Part shown: positions 20,668 to 29,649 of the stretch, piece after piece
Layout: each line of letters opens with the position of its first letter
How positions within the stretch are numbered: position 1 is the stretch's first letter
Assembly: GCA_913056385.1 (NCBI GenBank)
Contig: CAJXND010000001.1
Location: forward strand, 101,129 to 165,128
Reading direction: 5' to 3'
Length of the DNA stretch: 64,000 nt
Source of the DNA: an uncultured Ectothiorhodospiraceae bacterium
Lineage (GTDB): Bacteria; Pseudomonadota; Gammaproteobacteria; Nitrococcales; Nitrococcaceae
The notes under the pieces: model-generated
Seen by the model: only the letters and a program-made list of their open reading frames with translations
Database searches by the model: none
What the model was told of the DNA's origin: nothing
Translations under genes and position numbers: made by a program

Positions 20668-22335
20668 ATGCCGCGCCGCCCGCTGACCGCCCTCCTGGCC
20701 TGGCGCCTGCTGGTTATCGCGGTCGTGCTGATTTCCGGTGTCAGCGGGGTCGCCGTCGCGGCACCGACAGCATGTGGTGAGGCCGGTACCACGTCCATTG
20801 CCCGGATCCGTGGCCTGGACGGCCCGCCCGTTGCGGAGGGCGAACAGGTGACCGTGGAGGCGACGGTCACCGCAAGCTTCCCCGGGGATCGCGGCCTGAA
20901 CGGCTTTTACCTCCAGTCGCGTCAGCCGGCGGCCGCGATTTTCGTTTATGCGCCCGATCTTGATGCCCGGAATGCACCGCGGCCGGGGGAGCGCTGGCGG
21001 GTCGAGGCCCACACCGGCCGCTACCGGGAACAGATTCAGTTGGAGAGGCTCGAGTCCACGCGGTTCTGCGGTGCCGGAGCGGTCCGTCCGGCCGTACTCG
21101 ATCCCGACCGCCCCGACGCCTACTCCGGGTTGCGGGACCGGCTCGTCACGATCCCCGGCCCGCTGCATGTCGCGGAGGTCTACAACCTCGGGCGCTATGG
21201 CAGTCTCGCGCTTGCCCGGGGTGGGCGGCCGTTTCACCCCAATAATGGCGTCGAGGGAGGTCGCCGGATTGATCTGCTGCTGGATGATGGAAGCTACCGT
21301 CGCGACCCAAGACCCGTGCCACATACGGATGCAGGCGGAGTGCGGCGTGCCGGGGATCGTGTCGGGCCGATCACCGGCATTCTGGCGCATGCGTTCGGCC
21401 GCTGGCGGATTCATCCCGTGGCGGATCCGGACTTCGCGGCAGCCAATCCACGATCACCAGCGCCGCCAGCGCATGCGGGCCTGCGGGCGCTGCAGCTGAA
21501 CCTGCGCAATTATTTCATTGACCGGGATGGTCGCGGCCCCCCGACCGAGGCCGGTTTTGCCCGCCAGCGCGAGAGACTGCGGCAGGTGATTCGGCGGCTG
21601 GACGCCGATCTGCTGGTGCTGCATGAGATCCAGAATCATCCGGCCGCCGTCGAGAATCTACTGATGTTTCTGAATGCCGATCAGCCACCCGCGAAACGCT
21701 ACCGTCAGACGCTTGACGCGCGAAGCGAGGCGGTCATTCGCAGCGTTTTGCTGTATCGGCCGCAGCAGCTGGCCCTGGTGGACAGTGGGCGACACATGGC
21801 CGACGTGCACCCGCGTGATCCGGTCACCGGGCGATTCCGGACGGACTCCGGCGAGGTACTGCGCGTCGTGGCGGCGCATTTCAAGTCCCGGGGTGGATGC
21901 CCGGATGCCGGTGATGTCGATCGGGGGGCGGGCTGCTGGGCCGAGCGGCGTCTGCACCAGAGCCGGGTATTGATCGACTGGCTGGGTGAGACGCAGCCAT
22001 CGGGGGGCAGTGCGGCAGCGCCGACCCTGATCCTTGCCGACTTCAACGCCTATGCACGGGAGGCCGCCATCACGGCATGGCGTGATGCCGGTTTCGTCGA
22101 TCTGCTGGCACGGGCATTACCACCCGATCAGCGCTACACCTACAACTATCGCGGGCTGGCCGGTTACCTCGATCATGCACTCGCCACACCATCGTTGCTG
22201 TCGCGGCTTGATGGCGTGCATATCTGGCATATCAATGCCGACGAGCCGGCCTACCTGGGCCGTGAGGCGGCGGGTATCTGGCGATCATCGGACCATGATC
22301 CGATGGTCGTCGACCTGGACGGGGCTGCCCCCTGA
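20668..22335 (+). CDS. Secreted endonuclease/exonuclease/phosphatase-family nuclease
   Basis: Exported nuclease-like protein of 555 residues. A long signal peptide (RLLVIAVVLISGVSGVAVA) is followed by an OB-fold-like segment (VTVEATVTASFPGDRGLNGFYL) resembling those of extracellular nucleases such as ExeM/NucH. A C-terminal EEP domain follows: ALQLNLRNYF, ADLLVLHEIQNHPAAVENL, LILADFNAY and SDHDPMVVDL, the last two being the catalytic DxN and SDH motifs. The ATG at 20668 lies 4 nt after the relA stop; an in-frame start at 20641 inside relA would spoil the signal peptide. A role in scavenging phosphate or nucleotides from extracellular DNA is inferred. Confidence 0.85.
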   Translation: MPRRPLTALLAWRLLVIAVVLISGVSGVAVAAPTACGEAGTTSIARIRGLDGPPVAEGEQVTVEATVTASFPGDRGLNGFYLQSRQPAAAIFVYAPDLDARNAPRPGERWRVEAHTGRYREQIQLERLESTRFCGAGAVRPAVLDPDRPDAYSGLRDRLVTIPGPLHVAEVYNLGRYGSLALARGGRPFHPNNGVEGGRRIDLLLDDGSYRRDPRPVPHTDAGGVRRAGDRVGPITGILAHAFGRWRIHPVADPDFAAANPRSPAPPAHAGLRALQLNLRNYFIDRDGRGPPTEAGFARQRERLRQVIRRLDADLLVLHEIQNHPAAVENLLMFLNADQPPAKRYRQTLDARSEAVIRSVLLYRPQQLALVDSGRHMADVHPRDPVTGRFRTDSGEVLRVVAAHFKSRGGCPDAGDVDRGAGCWAERRLHQSRVLIDWLGETQPSGGSAAAPTLILADFNAYAREAAITAWRDAGFVDLLARALPPDQRYTYNYRGLAGYLDHALATPSLLSRLDGVHIWHINADEPAYLGREAAGIWRSSDHDPMVVDLDGAAP

Positions 22336-22406
22336 GGCCCGGGGAGCGACAGCGCTGTAATCGACTGCTAATCTTGTCACTGATGTGAAAACGCCGGGAG
22401 CGCTTG

Positions 22407-23198
22407 ATGGAGCAGGCGGCCATCGAATTGCGGGGCATCAAGAAGCGATTCGGTGAACTAGAGGTTATCAAGGGCATTGATCTCGCCGCGAGGCGGGGTG
22501 AGGTCATTGCGCTGATCGGTACCAGTGGTTCCGGCAAGAGCACGCTGTTGCGATGCATTAACCTGCTCGAGGCGCCTGACGAGGGTGAAATCATTTTCGA
22601 TGGTGAAGCCCTTGATCTGAAACGGGGGCGTGACGGCACCCTCCATGCTGCCAACCGTGAGCAGATCACCCGCCTGCGTGCCGGCATCGGTTTCGTCTTC
22701 CAGAATTTCAATCTCTGGCCGCATATGACGGTGCTGGACAACGTGATCGAGGCCCCTGTTCACGTCCTTGGCATACCGAGGAAACAGGCACTCGCCGAGG
22801 CGGAAACACTGCTCGAGAAGGTCGGGCTGGCCGAAAAACAGCGGACCTATCCAGCGTTTCTCTCTGGCGGCCAGCAGCAGCGCGCGGCCATTGCCCGTAC
22901 GCTGGCCATGCATCCGGCCGTGATCCTCCTCGATGAGCCCACCTCCGCGCTGGATCCGGAACTCGTGGGCGAAGTGCTGGGCGTGATCCGCCAGCTCGCC
23001 GAAGAGGGCCGCACCATGCTCATCGTCACCCATGAAATGCGCTTTGCCCGGGATGTTGCCCACCGGGTGGTGTTCCTGCATGCCGGGCGTATCGAAGAGG
23101 AGGGGCCGCCTTCCCGTGTATTCGGCAATCCGCGCTCGGAGCGTTGCCGTGCCTTTCTTGCCACGCATCTTGCTGAACCACAAGGAGAATCCAACTGA
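22407..23198 (+). CDS. Polar amino acid ABC transporter, ATPase (HisP/GlnQ type)
   Basis: Energises uptake through the permease pair encoded at 23954-25329. 263 residues with Walker A GTSGSGKST (about 36-44), Q-loop FVFQNFNLWPHMTVLDNV, signature LSGGQQQRAAIARTLA, Walker B VILLDEPTSALDPEL and H-loop VTHEM. The insert DLKRGRDGTLHAANR is typical of the HisP/OccP group for basic amino acids or opines. A GGGAG Shine-Dalgarno precedes the ATG. The stop overlaps the next ATG by 1 nt. The order ATPase, binding protein, permease, permease indicates one operon. Confidence 0.92.
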   Translation: MEQAAIELRGIKKRFGELEVIKGIDLAARRGEVIALIGTSGSGKSTLLRCINLLEAPDEGEIIFDGEALDLKRGRDGTLHAANREQITRLRAGIGFVFQNFNLWPHMTVLDNVIEAPVHVLGIPRKQALAEAETLLEKVGLAEKQRTYPAFLSGGQQQRAAIARTLAMHPAVILLDEPTSALDPELVGEVLGVIRQLAEEGRTMLIVTHEMRFARDVAHRVVFLHAGRIEEEGPPSRVFGNPRSERCRAFLATHLAEPQGESN

Positions 23199-23935
23199 TG
23201 TTCCGTCAACTCTCTGCCATGTTGATCGGCGTACTGCTCGCCACTCCGGTGTTCGCCCAGGACACCATCCGAATCGCCACCGAGGGTGCCTATCCTCCCT
23301 TCAACTTCATCGACGCCTCCGGCGAGGTGAAAGGTTTCGATGTCGAAATCGCCAATGCGCTCTGCGAAGAGATGGACGCCAACTGCGAGCTGGTCACCCA
23401 GAACTGGGATGGCATCATCCCGGGCCTGATTGCCGGACGCTACGACGCCATCATTGCCTCCATGTCCATTACCCCCGAGCGCCAGGAAGCGGTCAGCTTC
23501 AGCGAGCCTTACTATTCCAACAAGCTGCAGTTCATCGCGCCCGGGGACAGCGATTTCGGGCCCGGTGATGCGGCCGGCAGTGCGATCGGTGCACAGCGTG
23601 CGACCATTGCCGCGCAATGGCTTGAGGAAAACGTACCGGACGCCGATATCCGTCTCTACGACACCCAGGAAAATGCCTACCTGGACCTGGAGAGTGGACG
23701 CCTGGACGCCGTGCTTGCCGATGTCTACGTGAGCTATGAGTGGCTCGACAGTGACGAGGGCGCGGCCTACGAGTTCAAGGGCGACCCGGTCTACAACGAT
23801 GACAAGATCGCCGTGGCGGTGCGCAAGGACGACCAGGTCCTGGCCGAGCGCTTCAGCGAGGCCATCGAGGCCATCCGTGCCGACGGGACCTATCAGGCCA
23901 TCAACGGCAACTACTTCCCCTTCGACATCTACTGA
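23198..23935 (+). CDS. Periplasmic amino acid-binding protein (HisJ/ArgT family)
   Basis: Solute receptor for the transporter, 245 residues. The signal peptide MFRQLSAMLIGVLLATPVFA is followed by mature QDTIRIATEGAYPPFNF. Family motifs KGFDVEIANALCEEM, GLIAGRYDAIIASMSITPER and AVLADVYVSYEWL are present. The paired cysteines (ALCEEM and NCELV) match the disulphide of HisJ and the lysine-arginine-ornithine-binding protein. A basic amino acid (Arg, Lys, Orn, His) or opine substrate is inferred; exact specificity is unclear. Confidence 0.9.
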   Translation: MFRQLSAMLIGVLLATPVFAQDTIRIATEGAYPPFNFIDASGEVKGFDVEIANALCEEMDANCELVTQNWDGIIPGLIAGRYDAIIASMSITPERQEAVSFSEPYYSNKLQFIAPGDSDFGPGDAAGSAIGAQRATIAAQWLEENVPDADIRLYDTQENAYLDLESGRLDAVLADVYVSYEWLDSDEGAAYEFKGDPVYNDDKIAVAVRKDDQVLAERFSEAIEAIRADGTYQAINGNYFPFDIY

Positions 23936-23953
23936 TCAGGCGGGCGGCTGCGC

Positions 23954-24646
23954 ATGGATCTCCAGGGATTTGGCGCGCAGCTCGCCTCGGGCACCTGGAT
24001 CACGGTGCAGCTGGCGCTGGCCAGCATGGCCTGCGCCGTGGTCCTGGGTCTGCTCGGGGCCAGCGCCAAGACCTCGGGGCTGACCCCACTGCGCTGGCTC
24101 GGGACGGCCTATACCGGCATGGTACGGGGCCTGCCCGAGCTGCTGGTGATCCTGCTGGTCTATTTCGGGGCGGCCATGGTCATCAACCAGGTCGCCTCGG
24201 CCTTCGGTTACACCCAATACATCGAGCTCTCGCCGTTTGTCGCCGGTGTCATCGCACTGGCGTTCAACTATGGGGCCTACATGACCGAGGTGTTCCGGGG
24301 TGCGCTGGCCACCATTCCCAGAGGGCATACCGAGGCGGGCATGGCGCTGGGCATGGGGCGCCTGCGGATCTTCCGTCGCATCGTTCTGCCGCAGGTCTGG
24401 CGGGTGGCGTTGCCGGCCAGCGGCAATATCTTCCTCGCCCTGCTCAAGGATACTGCCCTCGTCTCGGTGATCGGTCTTGAGGACCTTATGCGCGAAACCG
24501 CCATCGCCGTGGGTTACAGCAAGCAGCCCTTCACGTTTTACCTGGCGGCCGCCTTCATCTATCTGGGTCTCACAGCGGTGGCGACCCTGGGCATTCACTG
24601 GCTCGAGCGTCGCACCACGCACGGCATGAGGACGCTCAGCGGATGA
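23954..24646 (+). CDS. Amino acid ABC transporter permease (HisQ type)
   Basis: Inner-membrane subunit of 230 residues with about five helices (VQLALASMACAVVLGLLGA and others). The EAA loop reads EAGMALGMGRLRIFRRIVLPQ, the ATPase-docking site. It begins 18 nt after the binding protein and overlaps the second permease by 4 nt (ATGA). Confidence 0.9.
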   Translation: MDLQGFGAQLASGTWITVQLALASMACAVVLGLLGASAKTSGLTPLRWLGTAYTGMVRGLPELLVILLVYFGAAMVINQVASAFGYTQYIELSPFVAGVIALAFNYGAYMTEVFRGALATIPRGHTEAGMALGMGRLRIFRRIVLPQVWRVALPASGNIFLALLKDTALVSVIGLEDLMRETAIAVGYSKQPFTFYLAAAFIYLGLTAVATLGIHWLERRTTHGMRTLSG

Positions 24647-25329
24647 ACTGGCAGGTCATGATCGACAGCTTTCCGGCACTGGCCGAGGGTGCCCTGATCA
24701 CCCTGGAGCTGGTGGTGATCTCGGGGATCCTCGGGGTGCTGCTGGCGGTGCCCATGGCCATGGCAAGGGTGTCTCCGCGTCCCTGGTTGCGGGCGCTGCC
24801 GCTGGCGCACATCTACTTCTTCCGCGGGACTCCGCTGCTGGTGCAGATCTATCTGGTCTACTACGGGCTGGGCCAGTTCGAGGCGGTCCGTGACTCGGTG
24901 CTCTGGCCCTATCTTCGCGAGGCGTACTGGTGCGCCATCATCGCCTTTACCCTGAACACCTCCGCCTACACGGCGGAAATCCTCCGGGGTGCCATCCAGT
25001 CGGTGCCGCGTGGCGAGGTCGAGGCGGCGGAGACGGTCGGCATGAGCCCGGCGCTGATCTGGCGGCGTATCCGGTTGCCCCGGGCGTTTCGCATTGCCCT
25101 GCCGGCGTACAGCAACGAGGTCATCCTTATGCTCAAGGGCAGTGCGCTTGCCAGCACGATTACCCTGATGGATCTCACGGGGGTGGCGAGGACCATTATC
25201 GCGCGGACGTATACCCCTGTGGAGCTGTTCCTCGCCGCCGGTCTGCTCTACGTCGTGCTGGCCTTTCTCATCCTCGGTGGCTTCCGCCTGGTCGAGCGGC
25301 GCCTCAATCGGCATCTGCAGCCCGGCTGA
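24643..25329 (+). CDS. Amino acid ABC transporter permease (HisM type)
   Basis: Second permease, 228 residues, starting within the stop of its partner. EAA loop: EAAETVGMSPALIWRRIRLPRAF. The FFRGTPLLVQIYLVYYGL segment is characteristic of HisM/ArtM permeases. Its last 26 nt overlap the 3' end of the convergent GNAT gene. Confidence 0.9.
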   Translation: MNWQVMIDSFPALAEGALITLELVVISGILGVLLAVPMAMARVSPRPWLRALPLAHIYFFRGTPLLVQIYLVYYGLGQFEAVRDSVLWPYLREAYWCAIIAFTLNTSAYTAEILRGAIQSVPRGEVEAAETVGMSPALIWRRIRLPRAFRIALPAYSNEVILMLKGSALASTITLMDLTGVARTIIARTYTPVELFLAAGLLYVVLAFLILGGFRLVERRLNRHLQPG

Positions 25330-25945
25330 GCGCGGCCGCCGCCTCGCCGGACCAGGGCAGTCGGACTCCCTCTCCGGTCGCCGCGGGCAGGAGCCCGCGA
25401 TATCGCGGGTCGGTGACCCATTCGAGACGTGTCCCGAAGATCCGGAATCCGGCGTGCTGGTAGAAGCCCACCGCCTCCGCCGAATCCTCGCTGCAGGTAT
25501 GCAACCAGATGCGTCCGGCTCCCATCGACAGGGCACCGGCGAGGGCGGTACGCATCAGCCGTCCCCCCAGCCCCCGGCCCCGGGCGCCGGGTGTCAGGCC
25601 AAAGTGCAGGATTTCCGCGTCGAGCGGATTGCGATACACCAGTTCACAGAAGCCGGCCAATTCGCCATTGGCATCAATCCGCCAGCAATGCCGTGCAGGA
25701 TCCGCGAGGTCGGCGGCGATGCGGGCCTCCCCGATGGCCAGTCGGCCGTACCACAGCCAGGGGTTGCCCACGCGGTGATAGGCGTCGAGGTAATCATCGG
25801 GCCCGGGGCTCCAGGGCGCCGCGGGTTCGGCCGGTGGCGTCAGCGCCCTCGGCCATTGCTCGAGGAAAACGACCCGCGAGCTGTAGGCGTAGCGCGCATG
25901 GTCGTACGTCCGCGAGAACAATGGCAGGCGGTCAATCATGTCCAT
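25304..25945 (-). CDS. GNAT-family N-acetyltransferase
   Basis: Acetyl-CoA-dependent acetyltransferase of unknown acceptor, 213 residues from the ATG at 25945 (an in-frame start at 25972 is possible). The acetyl-CoA motif is LTPGARGRGLGGRLMRTAL (motif A), followed by SEDSAEAVGFYQHAGFRIFGTRLEW (motif B). The N-terminal half has WRIDANGELAGFCELVYRN. A TATACT hexamer ends 6 nt before 25945 and no Shine-Dalgarno is visible, which favours that start. Its 3' end overlaps the permease by 26 nt. Confidence 0.82.
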   Translation of the reverse strand: MDMIDRLPLFSRTYDHARYAYSSRVVFLEQWPRALTPPAEPAAPWSPGPDDYLDAYHRVGNPWLWYGRLAIGEARIAADLADPARHCWRIDANGELAGFCELVYRNPLDAEILHFGLTPGARGRGLGGRLMRTALAGALSMGAGRIWLHTCSEDSAEAVGFYQHAGFRIFGTRLEWVTDPRYRGLLPAATGEGVRLPWSGEAAAALSRAADAD

Positions 25946-25951
25946 CAGGCC

Positions 25952-25957
25952 AGTATA
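25952..25957 (-). promoter_or_regulatory. Putative -10 element (TATACT) of the GNAT gene, leaderless arrangement
   Basis: TATACT on the minus strand matches 5 of 6 consensus bases and ends 6 nt before the ATG at 25945, with no Shine-Dalgarno between. Confidence 0.4.
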
Positions 25958-25981
25958 ACCAAGCCGTCGCATCCGGTATTG

Positions 25982-26010
25982 TTGACACGCAACCTTGCCG
26001 GGCTGGTACC
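25982..26010 (+). promoter_or_regulatory. Possible promoter of the periplasmic protein-DUF2721-GGDEF-ppx operon
   Basis: A perfect -35 TTGACA (25982-25987) is followed 17 nt later by GGTACC, a poor -10. It is the only recognisable -35 in the gap before the plus-strand operon that starts at 26054. Confidence 0.3.
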
Positions 26011-26053
26011 GTGCCCATTCGTCAAATCAAGCCCCTAGCGGATGGAGTCAGGA

Positions 26054-26614
26054 ATGTTGAAAGGTAACCTGCGCGGTCAGGCGATGCGCATCTTCACGGC
26101 GCTGGTCTGCGTCGCCGCACTTTCCGGTGGCGTGCAGGCGCAGAATTCCGGGGGGCAGGCAGCCGCAGAGCAGCAGGAGTTGCAGCAACTGCAGCAGACG
26201 CTCAGCGCCATCCGCCAGCAGGCCATGGAGGAGAACCCGGGACTGCAGGAGCGTCAGCAGGTTCTCCAGGATCAGATGATGTCGCGCATGCGCGACGAGG
26301 GTGTTGACCCGCGCGAGGACGTCAAGCGCCTGCAGGACATTGCCCGCGACCTGCGCGGCGGCGAGGTGGCCGAGGAACAGCGTGCAGGTCTCATGGAGGA
26401 GTACCAGAGTACCCGCGAGGCACTCCTCGATGCGCGTCGGGCCGCCATGCAGGATGAACGGATCAAGAATTCCCAGCTCGAGCTGCAGGATGACCTCGTC
26501 AGCGCCATGACCGAGCAGAATGCCGACGTACCGGAGATGATCGACCGTTTCGAGACACTGCGCTCGGAGATGGCCGGCCGCGGTCGCTCCGGTTCGGGCC
26601 AGATGACCCGCTGA
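26054..26614 (+). CDS. Exported helical protein of unknown function
   Basis: 186 residues from the ATG at 26054, preceded by GGAG. A signal peptide (IFTALVCVAALSGGVQA) leads to a Gln/Glu/Arg-rich, almost entirely helical mature protein (for example QELQQLQQTLSAIRQQAMEENPG and MRDEGVDPREDVKRLQDIARDL), so a periplasmic coiled coil is likely. I do not recognise the family. It is the first gene of the run leading to a DUF2721 protein, a diguanylate cyclase and ppx. A periplasmic chaperone-like or sensor role would be speculation. Confidence 0.7.
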   Translation: MLKGNLRGQAMRIFTALVCVAALSGGVQAQNSGGQAAAEQQELQQLQQTLSAIRQQAMEENPGLQERQQVLQDQMMSRMRDEGVDPREDVKRLQDIARDLRGGEVAEEQRAGLMEEYQSTREALLDARRAAMQDERIKNSQLELQDDLVSAMTEQNADVPEMIDRFETLRSEMAGRGRSGSGQMTR

Positions 26615-26640
26615 ACGGCCGGGCAGGGGGCATCGGGGGT

Positions 26641-27036
26641 ATGGATCTGACGCTGGGGACACCATCGCTGCTGTTCCCGGCGGTCTCCCTGCTCCTGCTT
26701 GCCTATACCAACCGCTTTCTCGCTCTTGCTTCCCTTATCCGGGACCTGCAGGCCCAGTATTCGAGCACCCAGCGCCACAGCCTGCTGCCGCAGATCGATA
26801 ATCTTCGTCGTCGCGTCCACCTGATCCAGTACATGCAGGCGAGCGGCGCCGCCAGCCTCCTGTTCTGCGTGGCAAGCATGTTTCTGATCTTCGGTGGAAT
26901 GGTCGTCACGGCCCGCTGGCTTTTCGGGGCCAGCCTCGTGCTCATGATGCTGTCGCTGGCCCTCTCGGTGCGCGAGATCTGGATATCCGTGAAGGCACTC
27001 GATATCCAGCTCTCCGAGATGGAGTCCGATCAGTGA
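26641..27036 (+). CDS. DUF2721 membrane protein
   Basis: 131 residues with three hydrophobic segments: LLFPAVSLLLLAYTNRFLAL at the N-terminus, then AASLLFCVASMFLIFGGMVV and FGASLVLMMLSLALSV. A charged loop (RDLQAQYSSTQRHSLLPQI) separates the first two. The pattern fits the DUF2721 family of small inner-membrane proteins with no known function. It starts 26 nt after the exported helical protein and overlaps the diguanylate cyclase by 4 nt, so the two may be translationally coupled. Confidence 0.75.
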   Translation: MDLTLGTPSLLFPAVSLLLLAYTNRFLALASLIRDLQAQYSSTQRHSLLPQIDNLRRRVHLIQYMQASGAASLLFCVASMFLIFGGMVVTARWLFGASLVLMMLSLALSVREIWISVKALDIQLSEMESDQ

Positions 27037-28106
27037 ACGCCTCGCTGGGGCCGTTGCTGCCCACCGAAGACCCGCGCCAGTCGCTGCGCGTCCGTCGTTT
27101 CCTTCTGGCGGCCACCGTCTATGCGCTCACCGTGGCGCTGATGGGGCTGTATGTCCGACAGGGGCTGTTATCGATCCGGGAATGGCAGCTCCTGAGCCTG
27201 GTGATCCTGCTGGTCAATGCGGGGCTTTACGCGCTGTTGCGCAGCGGTCGCAACGAGCGTTTCGGCGATCCCAGCCTCACCGGCGTTCAGATGTTCCTGG
27301 TCTGCCTGATCATGGGGCTGACCATGTATCTGCTCGATGGCGGCCGCGGGGGGCTGCTGCTGCTGTTCCTGGTGCTGCTGATGTTCGGGGTGCTGCGACT
27401 CAATGCCCGCCAGTTCACCGCCCTCGGCGGCTTTGCACTGATCTGCTATGCCATCGCCGTGGGTGCGGTTTGGCAGCAACGCCCGGACGACTTCAACGCC
27501 CAGGTCGAGTTGCTTCACCTGGTGGCGCTCAGCACGCTGGTGCCATGCGGTGGGTTCTTTGCCAGCCATATCAGCCGCTTGCGTCGACTGCTGCGGGAAC
27601 GCCAGATCGACCTGCAGCGTGCCCGCGAGGAGGTGCATGACCTGCGGGTGCTCGATCCCCTCACCGGCATCAGTAACCGCAGCGCCATCATTGCCTTCCT
27701 TGACCAGGAGAGGCAACGCGCCGAGCGGCTGGGACAGCCCCTCTCGGTGCTGCTGCTCGATCTGCGGCAGTTCAAGCGCATCAACCGGGAGTTCGGCCAT
27801 CGCACCGGTGACGAAATCCTGCGTGAGGTGGCCCGGCGCCTCCGCCGCTGTGTCCGCGACATCGATGGTCTCGGACGTTACGGCGGCGAGGAATTCCTCA
27901 TCGTTCTGCCGGATACGCCGGTGGAGGACGCTCGTCAGCTCGGCGGGCGACTCACCGAATGCATCCAGGGTCAGCGGTTCCCGCAGTTGCCGGCACGCCA
28001 GCGGATGTGGTGCGCCATGGGTATCAGCCCGGTACTGGAATCGGATCAGGATATCTGGCAGGTCATCGAGCGGGCACGCGCTGACAGCGAGTCGACCGAG
28101 ACCTGA
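27033..28106 (+). CDS. Membrane-bound diguanylate cyclase (GGDEF)
   Basis: Makes cyclic di-GMP from two GTP at the inner membrane. 357 residues from a GTG that overlaps the previous stop. About six hydrophobic helices (residues 22-180) and a short coiled coil (RLRRLLRERQIDLQRAREEV) lead to the GGDEF domain. The active site is GGEEF (284-288). A product-inhibition site RxxD (RDID, 275-278) lies exactly five residues before it. Asp243, Asn251 and Asp260 are kept, while the second acid of DxDxFK is Arg. The sensor is uncharacterised. ppx follows 13 nt later. Confidence 0.9.
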   Translation: MNASLGPLLPTEDPRQSLRVRRFLLAATVYALTVALMGLYVRQGLLSIREWQLLSLVILLVNAGLYALLRSGRNERFGDPSLTGVQMFLVCLIMGLTMYLLDGGRGGLLLLFLVLLMFGVLRLNARQFTALGGFALICYAIAVGAVWQQRPDDFNAQVELLHLVALSTLVPCGGFFASHISRLRRLLRERQIDLQRAREEVHDLRVLDPLTGISNRSAIIAFLDQERQRAERLGQPLSVLLLDLRQFKRINREFGHRTGDEILREVARRLRRCVRDIDGLGRYGGEEFLIVLPDTPVEDARQLGGRLTECIQGQRFPQLPARQRMWCAMGISPVLESDQDIWQVIERARADSESTET

Positions 28107-28119
28107 GGAGGGGGAGCCG

Positions 28120-29649
28120 ATGGGCAGCAAGGAAGCCGGCAGGGGTGCACCCGCGATCGAGGCGGCGGAGGTGGCGGCCGTTGACCTGGGGTCGAACAGT
28201 TTCCACATGATTATCGCCCGACCCGAGGACAACGGGCTCAGGATGGTCGACAAGCTGCGCGAGTCGGTTCGCCTCGCCGCCGGTCTCGATGCCGACAAGC
28301 GGCTTTCCAGAGAGGCCCGGGCGCGGGCTCTGGGCTGCCTTGAGCGTTTCGGACAGCGTGTCCGGGAATTGCCGGCGGGTTCGGTACGCGCGGTGGGGAC
28401 CAATACGCTGCGGCAGTCCCGCAATGCCCGTGGCTTCCTCCGGGAGGCCGAAACCGCCCTGGGTCATCCCATCCAGATCGTCTCGGGTTACGAGGAAGCG
28501 CGCCTCATCTACCTGGGGGTGGCCCACAGCATCGCCGATGACGAGGACCGTCGGCTGGTCATGGATATCGGCGGTGGCAGTACCGAGTTCATCATTGGCG
28601 AGCATTTCATCCCGCGCGAGATGGAAAGCCTGCATATGGGTTGCGTGAGCGCCACCCGTCGGCATTTCCCCGATGGTGCAATCACCGAAGAGCGCCTTCG
28701 CAAGGCTGAAATCGCCGCCCGTCGTGAGCTCGAACCGATCGCCGACCGTTACCGACGTCTGGGCTGGGACCGCGCCATCGGCGCATCCGGCACCATCCGG
28801 GCCATCGAACGATGCCTGCGGACCAATGGCTGGACGGATAACGGCATCGATCCGGCCGGTCTTGATCGCCTGCGTCGGGCCCTGGTCAAGGCGGGGCATG
28901 TGGACCGTCTCAAGCTGGATGGCGTCAACGCGGATCGCGCGGACGTCCTGCCCGGCGGGTTCGCCGTGCTCATGGGCGCCTTTCGCCAGCTCGGCCTGAC
29001 CCGCATGGAGGCCGCGGACGGTGCCCTGCGTGAGGGGCTGCTGTTTGATCTGATCGGCCGCATCCGTCACGAGGATGTGCGCAGTGCCAGCATCCTCGCC
29101 ATGGCGCGGCGCTATCACGCCGACGCCGATCAGGCACGTCGCGTGGCCACCCTTGCGGAGTACCTGCGTGCCGAGGTGGCCAGGGACTGGTCACTGGACG
29201 GGGACACGGCCCGGGACATGCTGGGCTGGGCGGCGCAGGTGCACGAGATCGGTCTGGACATCTCTCACAGCCAGTACCACAAGCACGGCGAATACATCGT
29301 CCGTCACAGCGATCTGGCGGGCTTCTCCCGCGAAGAGCAGCGGGTGCTGGCGACGCTGGTCCGGGCCCACCGGCGCAAATTCCCCCGTGGTGTCTTCCGT
29401 GATCTTCCGGAGGACTGGCAGAAACCGGCCATGCGGCTCGCCGTGCTCCTGCGCATTGCCGTGGGGCTGCACCGTGCCCGCAGCGACGAGCCGCTGCCGG
29501 CGGTTGACCTGCACGCCTCCGGCCGCAAGCTCACCCTCGTGTTCCCGGCGCGCTGGCTCGACGACCATGCACTGGTGGAAGCGGACCTGGGCGAGGAGGC
29601 CGCCTATCTGGACGGAGCCGGCCTTCGCCTGCAGGTCGAGCGGTCGTGA
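28120..29649 (+). CDS. ppx: Exopolyphosphatase Ppx (Ppx/GppA family)
   Basis: Removes terminal phosphates from polyphosphate and may also hydrolyse pppGpp. 509 residues, close to enterobacterial Ppx. The actin-like ATPase motifs are AAVDLGSNSFHMIIAR and VMDIGGGSTEFIIGE; the C-terminal half has an HD-like region (VHEIGLDISHSQYHKHGEYIV). Start at 28120 with GGAGGGGGAG before it; longer in-frame sequence upstream belongs to the cyclase frame and was excluded. Its stop directly abuts the stop of ppk on the other strand. Confidence 0.93.
   Translation: MGSKEAGRGAPAIEAAEVAAVDLGSNSFHMIIARPEDNGLRMVDKLRESVRLAAGLDADKRLSREARARALGCLERFGQRVRELPAGSVRAVGTNTLRQSRNARGFLREAETALGHPIQIVSGYEEARLIYLGVAHSIADDEDRRLVMDIGGGSTEFIIGEHFIPREMESLHMGCVSATRRHFPDGAITEERLRKAEIAARRELEPIADRYRRLGWDRAIGASGTIRAIERCLRTNGWTDNGIDPAGLDRLRRALVKAGHVDRLKLDGVNADRADVLPGGFAVLMGAFRQLGLTRMEAADGALREGLLFDLIGRIRHEDVRSASILAMARRYHADADQARRVATLAEYLRAEVARDWSLDGDTARDMLGWAAQVHEIGLDISHSQYHKHGEYIVRHSDLAGFSREEQRVLATLVRAHRRKFPRGVFRDLPEDWQKPAMRLAVLLRIAVGLHRARSDEPLPAVDLHASGRKLTLVFPARWLDDHALVEADLGEEAAYLDGAGLRLQVERS

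Noticed and set aside
27448-28119. N-terminal extension of ppx
   Set aside because: The frame runs on upstream but coincides with the cyclase gene; the Ppx fold starts just after 28120, with a Shine-Dalgarno there.
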